This document shows, one piece after another, positions 1-7,433 of a stretch of 23,274 bases of DNA. Position numbers and translations under genes: made by a program. Every line of letters begins with the position of its first letter. Positions within the stretch are counted from its first letter, which is position 1. Source of the stretch: Treponema sp. UBA3649 (GTDB lineage: Bacteria; Spirochaetota; Spirochaetia; Treponematales; Treponemataceae); assembly GCA_002373325.1 (NCBI GenBank), contig DFKI01000173.1, positions 1 to 23,274 on the forward strand, in the 5' to 3' direction. The notes beneath the pieces are model-generated. The model saw only the letters and a program-made list of their open reading frames with translations. It did not search any database and was not told where the DNA came from.

Positions 1-159
1 ATCGCAATCGGTTCGGGCGGAAACTATGCCTATGCCGCGGCCCTTGCATATATGGAGTCCAGTAACTACAGCGCGAAGGAGATAGCCGAAAAGTCACTTG
101 CCATCGCAGGTCAGATTTGCATATACACCAACGACCACGTAACAGTAGAGGAGATATAA
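1..159 (+). CDS. hslV: ATP-dependent protease subunit HslV (ClpQ), 3' end only
   Basis: Only the last 52 codons lie in the window; reading frame 1 is open from base 1 to a TAA at 157-159. The peptide (starts IAIGSGGNYAYAAALAY, ends TVEEI) matches the C-terminal part of HslV, the N-terminal-nucleophile threonine peptidase that forms the double hexameric core of the HslUV protease. The GSGGNYA motif and the closing helix/strand 'AGQICIYTNDH' are typical of the family. hslU follows after 6 bases, the usual hslV-hslU operon order, which makes the identification firm although the catalytic N-terminal Thr lies outside the window. The Shine-Dalgarno for hslU (GAGGAG, 148-153) lies inside this coding end. 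Confidence 0.93.
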   Translation: MAIGSGGNYAYAAALAYMESSNYSAKEIAEKSLAIAGQICIYTNDHVTVEEI

Positions 160-165
160 TTTATT

Positions 166-1704
166 ATGGAAGAAAATGCGTTGCAGACATCGGTTCAGGA
201 AAAGGACGTTCAGAGCATTCCCGATGGACTTACCCCGCGTGAGATTGTTGGAAGGCTCGACAATTACATAATCGGACAGAACAAGGCGAAAAGATTTGTC
301 GCGGTCGCTTTGAGAAACAGACAGAGAAGAATCAAGCTGCCCGAGGAAATCCGCGATGAGGTGGCTCCGAAAAACATTCTGATGATTGGACCGACCGGCG
401 TTGGTAAGACCGAGATTGCGCGTCGTCTTGCAAAACTCTGCGGTGCTCCCTTTCTGAAGGTTGAGGCCACAAAATATACCGAGGTCGGTTACGTGGGACG
501 TGACGTTGAGAGCATGGTCCGTGATCTCATGGCCGTGGGCTACAACATGGTCAAGGCGGAGACCCAGGAGACACTCCGAGCGAAGGCGGAGCCCATGGTT
601 GAGGACGAGCTCCTTGATTTGCTCCTTCCCGGAAGCAACGGAAAAAAATCAAAGAAGCCGAGCGGTGCGAAACCCAACGTGAAGATTCTCGGAAACATTT
701 TCGGCGAGAACACTCCGGTGCAGGGAAGCGTAATCAGAATCGACGTGCCGAAAAGCGATGCCGGTGAAAATGCCGCTGAGGAAATCCCGGAGGAAAAAAA
801 TGAGGAGCCTGCCGTTGAGATGGGCGCGACAAGGGAAAAATTCCGCCAGATGCTCAGGGAAGGAAAACTTGAGGACAGGCAGGTTGAGGTCGTGGTCCAT
901 CATCAGCCCAGGTTCGGAATGGAGATGCTTTCGGGAGGAAACCCCGCTGACTTCGAGGAAGGAATCGCCGGATTGCAGGAAATGTTCTCGGGAGGGCGCG
1001 TGCACAAAAAGACCGTGAGCATAAGGGAAGCCCGTCAGATTCTTATGGAAGAGACTCTGGACCGCATTACCGACAGCGACAAAGTTGCGGATGAGGCAAA
1101 GCGTCGTGTTGAGCAGAGCGGAATCATCTTCATTGACGAGATTGACAAGATTGCGACCAAGGGCGGTGAGGGAGACAGACAGGCGGTAAGCCGCGAGGGA
1201 GTTCAGAGGGACATTCTTCCTATCGTGGAAGGAAGCAACGTGAACACAAAATGGGGAGTCGTGAACACAACCCACATTCTTTTCATCGGTGCCGGCGCGT
1301 TCAGTGTCTCTGCCCCGAGCGATCTGATTCCTGAGCTTCAGGGACGCTTCCCTCTTCGTGTCGAGCTTGAGGCCTTGAGCAAGGAAGATTTCCGACGCAT
1401 TTTGACCGAGCCGAAAAACGCCCTCATCAAGCAGTACGAGGCGCTTCTTGGAACCGAGGGAGTCACCTTGAAATTCAGCGATGACGCGGTGGACAGAATG
1501 GCCTTCATTGCCGAGGACGTGAACTCACATGCGGAGAACATCGGTGCAAGACGGCTTCACACAATCATGGAGACCGTGCTTGAGGACCTGAGTTTTTCCG
1601 CCGACGAGCATAAGGGCGAGACCATCGTAATTGACAGCGCTTATGTGGATGAAAGACTCAAGGGCGTAATGCAGAATCAGAATCTGGAAAGATACATTCT
1701 CTAG
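166..1704 (+). CDS. hslU: ATP-dependent protease ATPase subunit HslU (ClpY)
   Basis: AAA+ unfoldase that recognises, unfolds and feeds cytoplasmic substrates to HslV. Visible features are Walker A GPTGVGKT (residues 75-82), Walker B IIFIDEID (about 320-327), the GYVGRD pore motif, and the C-terminal tail LERYIL, which in this family inserts into HslV to activate it. At 512 residues it is clearly longer than the roughly 440-470 usual for HslU. The excess is in the intermediate (I) domain, about residues 155-225: a Lys-rich piece (NGKKSKKPSGAK) then an acidic piece (EEIPEEKNEEPAVE). Start ATG 166 is supported by GAGGAG at 148-153 (spacing 12, slightly long) and by homology from residue about 20. 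It is co-transcribed with hslV; the next gene starts 6 bases after the stop. Confidence 0.96.
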   Translation: MEENALQTSVQEKDVQSIPDGLTPREIVGRLDNYIIGQNKAKRFVAVALRNRQRRIKLPEEIRDEVAPKNILMIGPTGVGKTEIARRLAKLCGAPFLKVEATKYTEVGYVGRDVESMVRDLMAVGYNMVKAETQETLRAKAEPMVEDELLDLLLPGSNGKKSKKPSGAKPNVKILGNIFGENTPVQGSVIRIDVPKSDAGENAAEEIPEEKNEEPAVEMGATREKFRQMLREGKLEDRQVEVVVHHQPRFGMEMLSGGNPADFEEGIAGLQEMFSGGRVHKKTVSIREARQILMEETLDRITDSDKVADEAKRRVEQSGIIFIDEIDKIATKGGEGDRQAVSREGVQRDILPIVEGSNVNTKWGVVNTTHILFIGAGAFSVSAPSDLIPELQGRFPLRVELEALSKEDFRRILTEPKNALIKQYEALLGTEGVTLKFSDDAVDRMAFIAEDVNSHAENIGARRLHTIMETVLEDLSFSADEHKGETIVIDSAYVDERLKGVMQNQNLERYIL

Positions 1705-1710
1705 GCTGAT

Positions 1711-2091
1711 ATGGATAAGGGAACTCTGCGTCTAAGGGCTCACCACGGACTTTGCATCAGGTATTTTACGGGGCATGGCTACTCGGAGGATTTTGTCCGC
1801 AACATGTATTCCGTGATTGAAAGGCTCAATGCCGGGTGCGATGTCCGTATTGTCTCGGGCCCTGATGATTTGTGCGCCCACTGTCCCAATCTCGCGGATG
1901 GTTTGTGCACCAGCCAGGACAAGGTCCTTGATTATGACTCAAAATCGCTTTCGGCCTGTTCCCTTTCGGAAGGAATGACAGTCAGCTGGAAAAAATGGCA
2001 GTCCCTGGTCGATGAAAAAATCATGGAAGCAGGTCTTTTCGACAAAATCTGCGGCGACTGCCAGTGGAAGGATTTGTGCCATAAGGACTGA
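1711..2091 (+). CDS. DUF1284 family Cys-rich protein (putative metal or Fe-S binding)
   Basis: A 126-residue protein with the N-terminal signature LRLRAHHGLC followed by GHGYSEDFVRNM, which I recognise as the DUF1284 family, annotated in places as an iron-sulfur-binding protein. Cysteines fall at 15, 43, 55, 58, 66, 83, 114, 117 and 123, giving a CxxCx7C group (55/58/66) and a CxxCx5C group (114/117/123), plus paired His 11-12: a layout suited to one or two metal sites. There is no signal peptide or TM segment, so it is cytoplasmic. It starts 6 bases after hslU and has only a weak SD, consistent with translation following on from hslU. The function is unknown. The linkage to HslUV may be simple read-through rather than a functional tie. 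Confidence 0.85.
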   Translation: MDKGTLRLRAHHGLCIRYFTGHGYSEDFVRNMYSVIERLNAGCDVRIVSGPDDLCAHCPNLADGLCTSQDKVLDYDSKSLSACSLSEGMTVSWKKWQSLVDEKIMEAGLFDKICGDCQWKDLCHKD

Positions 2092-2197
2092 TCCCTAAGG
2101 AACCGCTGATTAATTCTGAATGATGTCATCATCGAACTCGTCCTGTTGCCATCATCGGACTTGGCCTGTTGTCATTATCGGGCTCGACGGATGTGTC

Positions 2198-2220
2198 ATT
2201 ATCGGGCTCGACCCGATAAT
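2198..2220. terminator. Perfect 9-bp hairpin inside the repeat element
   Basis: ATTATCGGG (2198-2206), loop CTCGA, CCCGATAAT (2212-2220). The arms are perfectly complementary and the structure forms on either strand. Sitting between convergent gene ends, it could act as a bidirectional transcription stop or 3'-end mRNA stabiliser, though no T-run follows on the + strand. The terminator role is inference; the palindrome is directly visible. Confidence 0.45.
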
Positions 2221-2234
2221 CTCTATCAGCATGG

Positions 2235-2257
2235 ATTGCCGGGTCAAGCCCGGCAAT
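2235..2257. terminator. Perfect 9-bp GC-rich hairpin inside the repeat element
   Basis: ATTGCCGGG (2235-2243), loop TCAAG, CCCGGCAAT (2249-2257). It is the GC-rich counterpart of the 2198-2220 hairpin, and the same stem with the complementary loop CTTGA recurs at 14123-14145. A role as a 3'-end structure for the convergent genes is inferred. Confidence 0.45.
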
Positions 2258-2354
2258 GACAAGATGACGCAAAGACAATGACACGATGACGCAAAGGCAA
2301 TGACAAGATGACGCAAAGACAATGGCACGATGACGCAAAGAAAATGACACGATG
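2255..2354. repeat. 22-bp tandem repeat, 4.5 copies
   Basis: Units at 2255-2276, 2277-2298, 2299-2320 and 2321-2342 plus a 12-base partial copy at 2343-2354; each has the form AATGACAMGATGACGCAAAG followed by two variable bases. Units 1 and 3 are identical, while units 2 and 4 carry AC instead of AA in the middle, so the array may have grown by duplication of a 44-bp dimer. Units are contiguous without spacers. Confidence 0.9.
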
Positions 2355-2379
2355 CTATAAATCAGCGTTTCCCTAACAC

Positions 2380-3552
2380 CTAAATCCTGATAATCCGTGA
2401 GTTCGTGAGGATGCAGTTTCCGGTGTCGGTAATAAGGACGTCGTTCTCAAGGCGGCATCCACCGGTCTCCGCGTCGTAAAGGCCCGGCTCAAGCGTGATT
2501 ATGTTGCCGGGAAGAAACACTTTGTCCTCCGAAGTCCTTGTGCTTATGAAAGGTGCCTCATGAATCTGAAGACCAGTTCCGTGTCCCAGTCCGTGCGGCA
2601 TGGATTTTCCGGCCTCAGCAAAAACGGAGTCGGCTTTATTCACTGCATCGCGGATTTTCTTTCCCGGTGCATAAAGAGGTCGGCACTCGTCTGCTGCTTT
2701 CTGTACCAAAAAGAGAATCTCCTCCTGCTCCTTCGTCAATGGACCCCTTGCAATCGTAATCGTGCAGTCGCTCGCGTATCCCTCAAAGCAGACCCCGTAG
2801 TCCAAAATGGAAAGTCCCTTGCTTCCCCAGTCCCCGCCTGTCCATCCCGGAAAAGCGTGGATTGCATAGCTTCTTGAAGGTCCCGCCGCAAGCGTGTCAA
2901 AGCTGGTTCTCTCGCATCCCTTGTCCCTGAGCTCCTTTTCAATGAAGAGTGCCACGTCGCTTTCCTTGCAGAACTCACCGCCTCTAACTTTTTCTTCTAT
3001 TATGTCTGTCATTGCGGAAGTGATGGCGCAGGCTTTCCGTGTGCAGGCAATCTCGTACTCATCTTTTTGGGCGCGCAGATTTACGACCTCGCCGTGGACT
3101 GAATCCTCCTGGCATTCCAGATTGAATCCTTCGAGCAGAGACCCGTACTTTTGGAAATCTATGTGGGTCGTGGATGGCGGAAGAACCACGGTGGAAAAAT
3201 CAGGCCTGGATTGTGAAAGGATTTCTTTTACCGCAGTGAAGGGATCGCGCTTGAACGACGTGTATGGAATCAGCTCGGATGAGTGTGCCTTTTTCGCCGC
3301 AAGATTTTCGTCCCAGGGTGAGAGCACCGATTTTCCGTCGCAAGTCAAGACAAGAACTGCGTCGCTCGGATGGCCGGTGAGATATCGGATTGAGCAGTCC
3401 CTTGAGTCCTCGCTGTCATGGAAGACCGCAGCCCCGATGGAATGTTCCCTCATGTACGAGAAGACTTTTTCCCGCCTTGCCTCATAAATGGATTTCAAAT
3501 CCGCATTTTTGATTACGGAGTCAAAATCTGCTCCGGTTTTTTCGTCTATCAT
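2380..3552 (-). CDS. M24 family metallopeptidase (Xaa-Pro aminopeptidase type)
   Basis: A 390-residue cytoplasmic protein with two parts. The N-terminal creatinase-like domain (about 1-165) contains the RYLTGHPSD motif; the C-terminal pita-bread catalytic domain spans about 170-390. The five metal ligands expected in M24 enzymes are all present: D251 (LDYG), D262 (SDCT), H324 (GHGTG), E355 (TLEPG) and E369 (RLEND), with H320 as a likely substrate-binding His. It should therefore be an active dinuclear-metal aminopeptidase releasing N-terminal residues, probably ahead of proline. It is the second gene of a unit with murJ: its ATG (3552-3550) overlaps the murJ TGA (3551-3549), the classic ATGA coupling. 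Its stop lies 4 bases from the MITE-like element. Prolidase or another M24 subgroup remains possible. Confidence 0.9.
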   Translation of the reverse strand: MIDEKTGADFDSVIKNADLKSIYEARREKVFSYMREHSIGAAVFHDSEDSRDCSIRYLTGHPSDAVLVLTCDGKSVLSPWDENLAAKKAHSSELIPYTSFKRDPFTAVKEILSQSRPDFSTVVLPPSTTHIDFQKYGSLLEGFNLECQEDSVHGEVVNLRAQKDEYEIACTRKACAITSAMTDIIEEKVRGGEFCKESDVALFIEKELRDKGCERTSFDTLAAGPSRSYAIHAFPGWTGGDWGSKGLSILDYGVCFEGYASDCTITIARGPLTKEQEEILFLVQKAADECRPLYAPGKKIRDAVNKADSVFAEAGKSMPHGLGHGTGLQIHEAPFISTRTSEDKVFLPGNIITLEPGLYDAETGGCRLENDVLITDTGNCILTNSRIIRI

Positions 3553-5228
3553 TTTGTCTTCCTCCTAATTTTTCCCATGATTTTTTCACTTATATTTTTT
3601 AAGAGCGGATCCCGGGTCACGAACATGAGCACAATCCCGATGAAGCCGAAGATAATTGCTGTAATCAAGATGGGGAACCCCTGAGAGATGAGCCTGCCGT
3701 GTCCCTCAAAAATCCTGAGTATGTTTTCCCTGAGCAGCATGACCGGAAGTGATGCGGCGACGGAAAATACAATCATGCGGAAAGTGTAGAGCAATGTGTC
3801 CGCGACCAGATTTTTTACCGCGACGTTTTTGTTTTTTCTCAGGAAGACGAAAAGCAGAACAGTATTTGCACCGGATGCGACTGTCAGTGCGAGCGCGATT
3901 CCAAGTCCACCCATTATTTTTGCAAGGATGATTGCAAGGCTCATGTTTACCGCGAAATTGACAAGTCCCGCGATGGTGGGGCTCAGCGTGTCCTGTTGCG
4001 CGTAAAATGCGGGTGCCACGATTCGGTTCAGCGCGATGAAATAAAGACCCGCGATGTGGCATCGGAAAACCTGCACTGTCATTTCTATGGACTGCTCGTC
4101 GAATCTTCCCGTCTGGAAAAGAAGCGCGATGAGGCTCCTGTCCATGCAGAGAGAATAGAACGTGACCGGAATTGCTATGAATGCCATGATACGGATTGAC
4201 TGGATGAGCATCTGGTTGAATTTGTCCCACGCCTCTTTTTTTGCGAAGCCGGTGAGGTCGGGCAGAATCACGGTTCCGATTGTCACAGCGCAGATTCCCA
4301 AAATCAGTTCCTGAAGACGCAGGGAGTAGGAGAGGCTTGAGTAGATTCCTTCCCCGGTGCGTGTCGCGAGTGCCGAGGAAACGATGTCGTTGAGCTGATA
4401 CGCCGCCATGCCCAAAATCGTGGGGCCGATCAGGGAAAGGACTTTCCTTGTGCCGGGGTTCGAGAATGATTTTTTGAGCGACGTGAGCCTTAAGGACCAT
4501 TTGTTTTTGAGGACGAAGGGAACCTGGAACAGAGCCTGCACGCTTCCTCCGATGATTACGCCCGTTGCCATTGCCCTTGCCGGATTTTTCATGTGGGGCG
4601 CGAGAATGTAGGTCGTGCCGATCACTATGGCGTTGAAAAGGATTGGAGTGAATCCCGAGGGAGAGAAAATCTTCATGCCGTTAAGGATGCCCTGCAGGAA
4701 TGCCGCGATGGAAATGACCACGAGATAGGGAAACATGATTCTTGTAAGCACCGTGGCCTCAAGCATGGAGTCAAGGTCGGCTTTTTTATAGTAGATTTTC
4801 AAAATCAGCGGCGTGAGTATGATTCCTGCGGTGACGAAGATGACCGTTGCGAACGTGACGAGGGTAAAGGTCGCGCTTACGAAATCCTGTGCCTTTTTCT
4901 TTCCGTCCTGGGTCTTTATGTCCTCGAGATATCCCTTGAAGGTGGGGATGAACGCCACCGAGATTGAGTTCTCCGCAAAAAGACGGCGGAAAAGATTTGG
5001 AATCTGGAATGCCACTCCGAATGCGTCCGAGAGAGCCGTGGTTCCAAGGAATTTTGCCTGGGTCATCTGTCTGAGGAGTCCCAGAATCCTTGAGAAAAGG
5101 GTGAGGACCGAAAGCGAGAGTCCCTTTTTCACGAGGGATGATTTCTTTTTGGGCTTGTCGTCCTGTTTTGCGTCCGGTTTTAGTTCCGCATTTTTGTTTT
5201 CTTTTATCTGATTGCTGTTTTCTTCCAT
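3549..5228 (-). CDS. murJ: Lipid II flippase MurJ (MviN family)
   Basis: A 559-residue polytopic inner-membrane protein of the MOP superfamily that moves lipid II across the membrane for peptidoglycan synthesis. Family motifs are visible: SRILGLLRQ (about 46-54), ALSDAFGVAFQIPNLFRRLFAE (about 66-87) and the RIVAPAFYAQQDTLSP block in the middle. About 14 hydrophobic segments are spread along the chain. It carries a hydrophilic Lys/Asp-rich N-terminal tail of about 33 residues ahead of the first TM segment. ATG 5228 is preceded by AAGGAACC (rc of 5234-5241) as ribosome binding site and by a strong promoter whose predicted start is about 24 bases upstream. It is translationally coupled to the downstream M24 peptidase. 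Confidence 0.95.
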   Translation of the reverse strand: MEENSNQIKENKNAELKPDAKQDDKPKKKSSLVKKGLSLSVLTLFSRILGLLRQMTQAKFLGTTALSDAFGVAFQIPNLFRRLFAENSISVAFIPTFKGYLEDIKTQDGKKKAQDFVSATFTLVTFATVIFVTAGIILTPLILKIYYKKADLDSMLEATVLTRIMFPYLVVISIAAFLQGILNGMKIFSPSGFTPILFNAIVIGTTYILAPHMKNPARAMATGVIIGGSVQALFQVPFVLKNKWSLRLTSLKKSFSNPGTRKVLSLIGPTILGMAAYQLNDIVSSALATRTGEGIYSSLSYSLRLQELILGICAVTIGTVILPDLTGFAKKEAWDKFNQMLIQSIRIMAFIAIPVTFYSLCMDRSLIALLFQTGRFDEQSIEMTVQVFRCHIAGLYFIALNRIVAPAFYAQQDTLSPTIAGLVNFAVNMSLAIILAKIMGGLGIALALTVASGANTVLLFVFLRKNKNVAVKNLVADTLLYTFRMIVFSVAASLPVMLLRENILRIFEGHGRLISQGFPILITAIIFGFIGIVLMFVTRDPLLKNISEKIMGKIRRKTK

Positions 5229-5258
5229 AAATATAAGGTTCCTTGAAAAATTTCTTCC

Positions 5259-5287
5259 ATTATAAACCTATTTTGAATAAAAGACAA
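5259..5287 (-). promoter_or_regulatory. Sigma-70-type promoter for murJ-M24
   Basis: On the minus strand, -35 TTGTCT (5282-5287), 17-bp spacer, perfect -10 TATAAT (5259-5264). The predicted start near 5252 gives a 5' leader of about 24 bases carrying the AAGGA ribosome binding site. Confidence 0.75.
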
Positions 5288-5344
5288 TGAGCAGGGAATG
5301 ATGGTTGGTGAAAAAAAACGGTGGAAGATTCACTTTCTGCATTT

Positions 5345-5480
5345 CTTTCAAAGAGGGGGGCTCCCACTTACGCCCGATTGGAGCCATGCCGCGGCTTTGA
5401 CGCTGGGCAGACCGACTTCAGGCGGGCCGGAGCGATAGCGTAGTGGCGGAAAGCGGGTTCAACAAGCGATGTTTTTTTTC
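5345..5480. other. GC-rich, structure-prone intergenic island (unassigned)
   Basis: This sits in the intergenic gap between the divergent murJ and cyclase genes, whose margins are AT-rich. Bases 5354-5458 are conspicuously G+C-rich and contain several complementary blocks: GGCTCC (5359-5364) with GGAGCC (5380-5385), ACGCT (5400-5404) with AGCGT (5437-5441), and an outer CTTT/AAAG pairing around 5395 and 5450. An eight-T run follows at 5472-5479. It has no convincing ORF and no second copy in the window. Candidates are a small structured RNA, a dispersed genomic repeat, or a remnant of foreign DNA. I do not recognise the family. Confidence 0.4.
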
Positions 5481-5547
5481 AAAAAAGGAGCTGATTTTTG
5501 GAATGTGATTCCGTCCGGCACCGTTGCCTTAATTCCTAATAAAACAG

Positions 5548-5576
5548 TTGCGAAATTTAATCAATCGGTATATAAT
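5548..5576 (+). promoter_or_regulatory. Sigma-70-type promoter for the cyclase operon
   Basis: -35 TTGCGA (5548-5553, 4 of 6 consensus), 17-bp spacer, perfect -10 TATAAT (5571-5576). The predicted start near 5583 leaves a leader of about 33 bases containing GGGGGAA (5604-5610) before ATG 5616. Confidence 0.65.
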
Positions 5577-5615
5577 GGTCTTATCTATAAAAAACGGTGA
5601 AACGGGGGAAATGGG

Positions 5616-7433
5616 ATGGGCTCATCCGCGGAAAAAAATTTTTTTGGCTTTCAGAAATCCGGAAAAACGACTATTGTTCCAATATCCATAAAAATTCTGA
5701 CGGTTTTTGTCCTTCTCATATTGATTTCCTGTCTGACCACGAATTTCATCACCCTGGTCTTTACTCAAAGGCAGACAATCTCTCTTACGAACGAGCTTTT
5801 GGTTTACCAGCTTTCCGACCTTTACTCGAACGCTTCGAATCAGTTTCAGATAAGCATGTACTCGCAGAATGAGGTTGACTCCTTGAACAGCGTGAAGGAT
5901 GCGGCGAAAAGGGATTTCTCAAGGCCACATTCCGTTGCAATCGGGCTCAAGAGGGACGGCTCCATGCTTTTTATGGTGGGAAAGGACGGTCTTGAGTGGG
6001 ATGATTTTTCGGACGGGGATGCTCTTTCAAGTTTGAACGCGGCTTACGACAAGGCTGTGTCAGAGGGAAATCCTGAGCGGGTGGAGGGGTCGGTTGTGTT
6101 CAAGTCACCTGCAGGAGAGGAGTACATGGGCGTGTACAAATTCCATGAGGACTGGAACTGTTTTCTCATAAGGGCGGAGCTGAGGTCCGACACAAAGAAC
6201 GAGCTTTACCGGATTTATCTGAAGATTTCCGGCATCATCCTGATTCTGACGATTGGATTTGTGTTCGTGGGGATTTCGGTCCTGAATCTTCTTTTCAGCA
6301 GCATAAAGAGTTTTACTAGCGACGTGTATGAGCTTCACAAAACTCAGCGGCTTGAGAAACTCGGGGATTCGGTGCAGGTGACGGCTCCCATTGACATAAG
6401 CGGGGCTTCCAACGATGACATCACTTATCTTGCGGCGAATTTCAACAGTCTTTACATGAACACGGCGAACCTCAGAAACATCTTCCAGAGATTCGTGTCG
6501 AAGAACGTGGTGGACCAGGCTTACAACGACAGGCGCGTGGAGCTCAAGGGAGAGCAGAGACAGCTCACTATTCTTTTTACGGACATAAAGAATTTTACGA
6601 ACCGGACGGAAATTCTTGGAAACGAGATTATCCGCCTCCTGAACATTCACTACAACTCAATCATCGGAATCATTCAGCCGGACGAGGACAGGGGGGAGAA
6701 CAAATCCAAGGCGTTCATCGGCTCTCTGATTGGAGACGCGGTTCTGGGTGTTTTCGGAATCAGCGGAAAAAAGGAGGACGTGAATCCTCAGAAGTCGGTG
6801 GATGCGGTCTCATGCGCGTGGAAGATGACTTTGAAAACCAAGCTTTTCAGGCAGAAGATGGACGAGAGAAAAAAGGAGCTTGAGGCGGCGGGCAGGTTCA
6901 CAAGTCAGGCACGTCAGGTCTATGAGGCCGTGAGGATTGACATAGGCGTGGGAATTGACGGAGGGGAGGTTTTCTACGGAAACATCGGGTCGAACCGTTA
7001 CATGGCGAACACTGTAATCGGGGACAACGTGAACTCCGCATCGCGCATTGAGGGACTCACGAGATTCTACAAGCTTCCGATTTTGGTCAGCTCATACGTG
7101 AGGGACGAGGTGATGAAGGTTCCCGAGGCTGCCGAAAGATACCGTTTCTACGAGGTTGACACGGTTCAGGTGAAGGGAAAGCATGTGGGAAAGAAAATCT
7201 ATTTTCCGCTTGACACCATGCAGGAGGATCCTGATTACGCGGCTGAGTTTACCCAGGAGAAATTCGAGGTTTTCGAGGAGGGACTGAGCGCCTATTACGC
7301 CGGGGACTGGAAGACTGCACGGAGCAAGTGGAAAAAATGCGGCATGACTGTGGCCGAGGTTTTCCTTGACAGAATCGGACTTAAGAACGCGCCCGCAGGA
7401 TGGAGTGGAATATGGATAATGTCAACGAAATAG
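5616..7433 (+). CDS. Membrane-bound class III adenylate/guanylate cyclase with extracytoplasmic sensor
   Basis: A 605-residue receptor-type cyclase. Architecture: short cytoplasmic N-terminus, TM1 (about 24-50), an extracytoplasmic region of about 150 residues that may be Cache-like, TM2 (about 200-226), a linker, then the class III catalytic domain (about 312-520). Catalytic landmarks are metal Asp D323 (FTDIKNFT), metal Asp D374 (LIGDAV) and the transition-state pair N473 and R477 (VNSASR). The base-selecting Lys normally four residues before the second Asp is Ser370 here, so ATP versus GTP preference cannot be asserted. The C-terminal tail (FEEGLSAYYAGDWKTARSKWKKC) looks like a TPR-type helical hairpin often found in these cyclases. 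ATG 5616 has GGGGGAA just upstream. The 3' end overlaps the next gene by 22 bases. Confidence 0.9.
   Translation: MGSSAEKNFFGFQKSGKTTIVPISIKILTVFVLLILISCLTTNFITLVFTQRQTISLTNELLVYQLSDLYSNASNQFQISMYSQNEVDSLNSVKDAAKRDFSRPHSVAIGLKRDGSMLFMVGKDGLEWDDFSDGDALSSLNAAYDKAVSEGNPERVEGSVVFKSPAGEEYMGVYKFHEDWNCFLIRAELRSDTKNELYRIYLKISGIILILTIGFVFVGISVLNLLFSSIKSFTSDVYELHKTQRLEKLGDSVQVTAPIDISGASNDDITYLAANFNSLYMNTANLRNIFQRFVSKNVVDQAYNDRRVELKGEQRQLTILFTDIKNFTNRTEILGNEIIRLLNIHYNSIIGIIQPDEDRGENKSKAFIGSLIGDAVLGVFGISGKKEDVNPQKSVDAVSCAWKMTLKTKLFRQKMDERKKELEAAGRFTSQARQVYEAVRIDIGVGIDGGEVFYGNIGSNRYMANTVIGDNVNSASRIEGLTRFYKLPILVSSYVRDEVMKVPEAAERYRFYEVDTVQVKGKHVGKKIYFPLDTMQEDPDYAAEFTQEKFEVFEEGLSAYYAGDWKTARSKWKKCGMTVAEVFLDRIGLKNAPAGWSGIWIMSTK

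Larger units (their letters stand above)
2095..2376. mobile_element. MITE-like element, 274 bp, flanked by CTAA
   Basis: Left end GGAACCGCTGATTAAT (2099-2114) and the reverse complement of the right end, GGAAACGCTGATTTAT (2357-2372), match at 14 of 16 positions: imperfect terminal inverted repeats. Both are bordered by CTAA in direct orientation (2095-2098, 2373-2376), consistent with a 4-bp target duplication of the YTAR kind made by some IS5-family transposases; the family assignment is inference. No transposase is present. The interior holds two perfect hairpins and a 22-bp tandem array. It fills the gap between the convergent DUF1284 and M24 genes, starting 4 bases after one stop codon and ending 4 before the other. 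Its left end recurs, inverted, at 14230-14264. Confidence 0.7.

Noticed and set aside
649..1275. 208-codon minus-strand ORF inside hslU
   Set aside because: It lies wholly antisense to a well-supported gene, has no recognisable domain, and is the sort of long shadow frame expected opposite GC-biased codons.
2129..2350. Minus-strand ORF of 73 codons giving VIAGLDPAIHADRDY and VEPDND repeats
   Set aside because: It is a translation of the MITE-like element and its 22-bp array; its peptide is the familiar artefact of this dispersed repeat type. It has no SD.
2255..2354. Possible CRISPR array from regularly repeated 22-mers
   Set aside because: Units are contiguous with no unique spacers, and no cas genes are present; it is a simple tandem repeat.
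3706..4500. 264-codon minus-strand ORF in another frame of murJ
   Set aside because: It overlaps murJ on the same strand; it is His/Arg-rich low-plausibility sequence with no motif. A shadow frame.
5461..5480. Intrinsic terminator AACA-AGCGA-TGTT followed by T8
   Set aside because: The stem is only 4 AT-rich base pairs; too weak to call, although it may close a larger structure in the GC-rich island.
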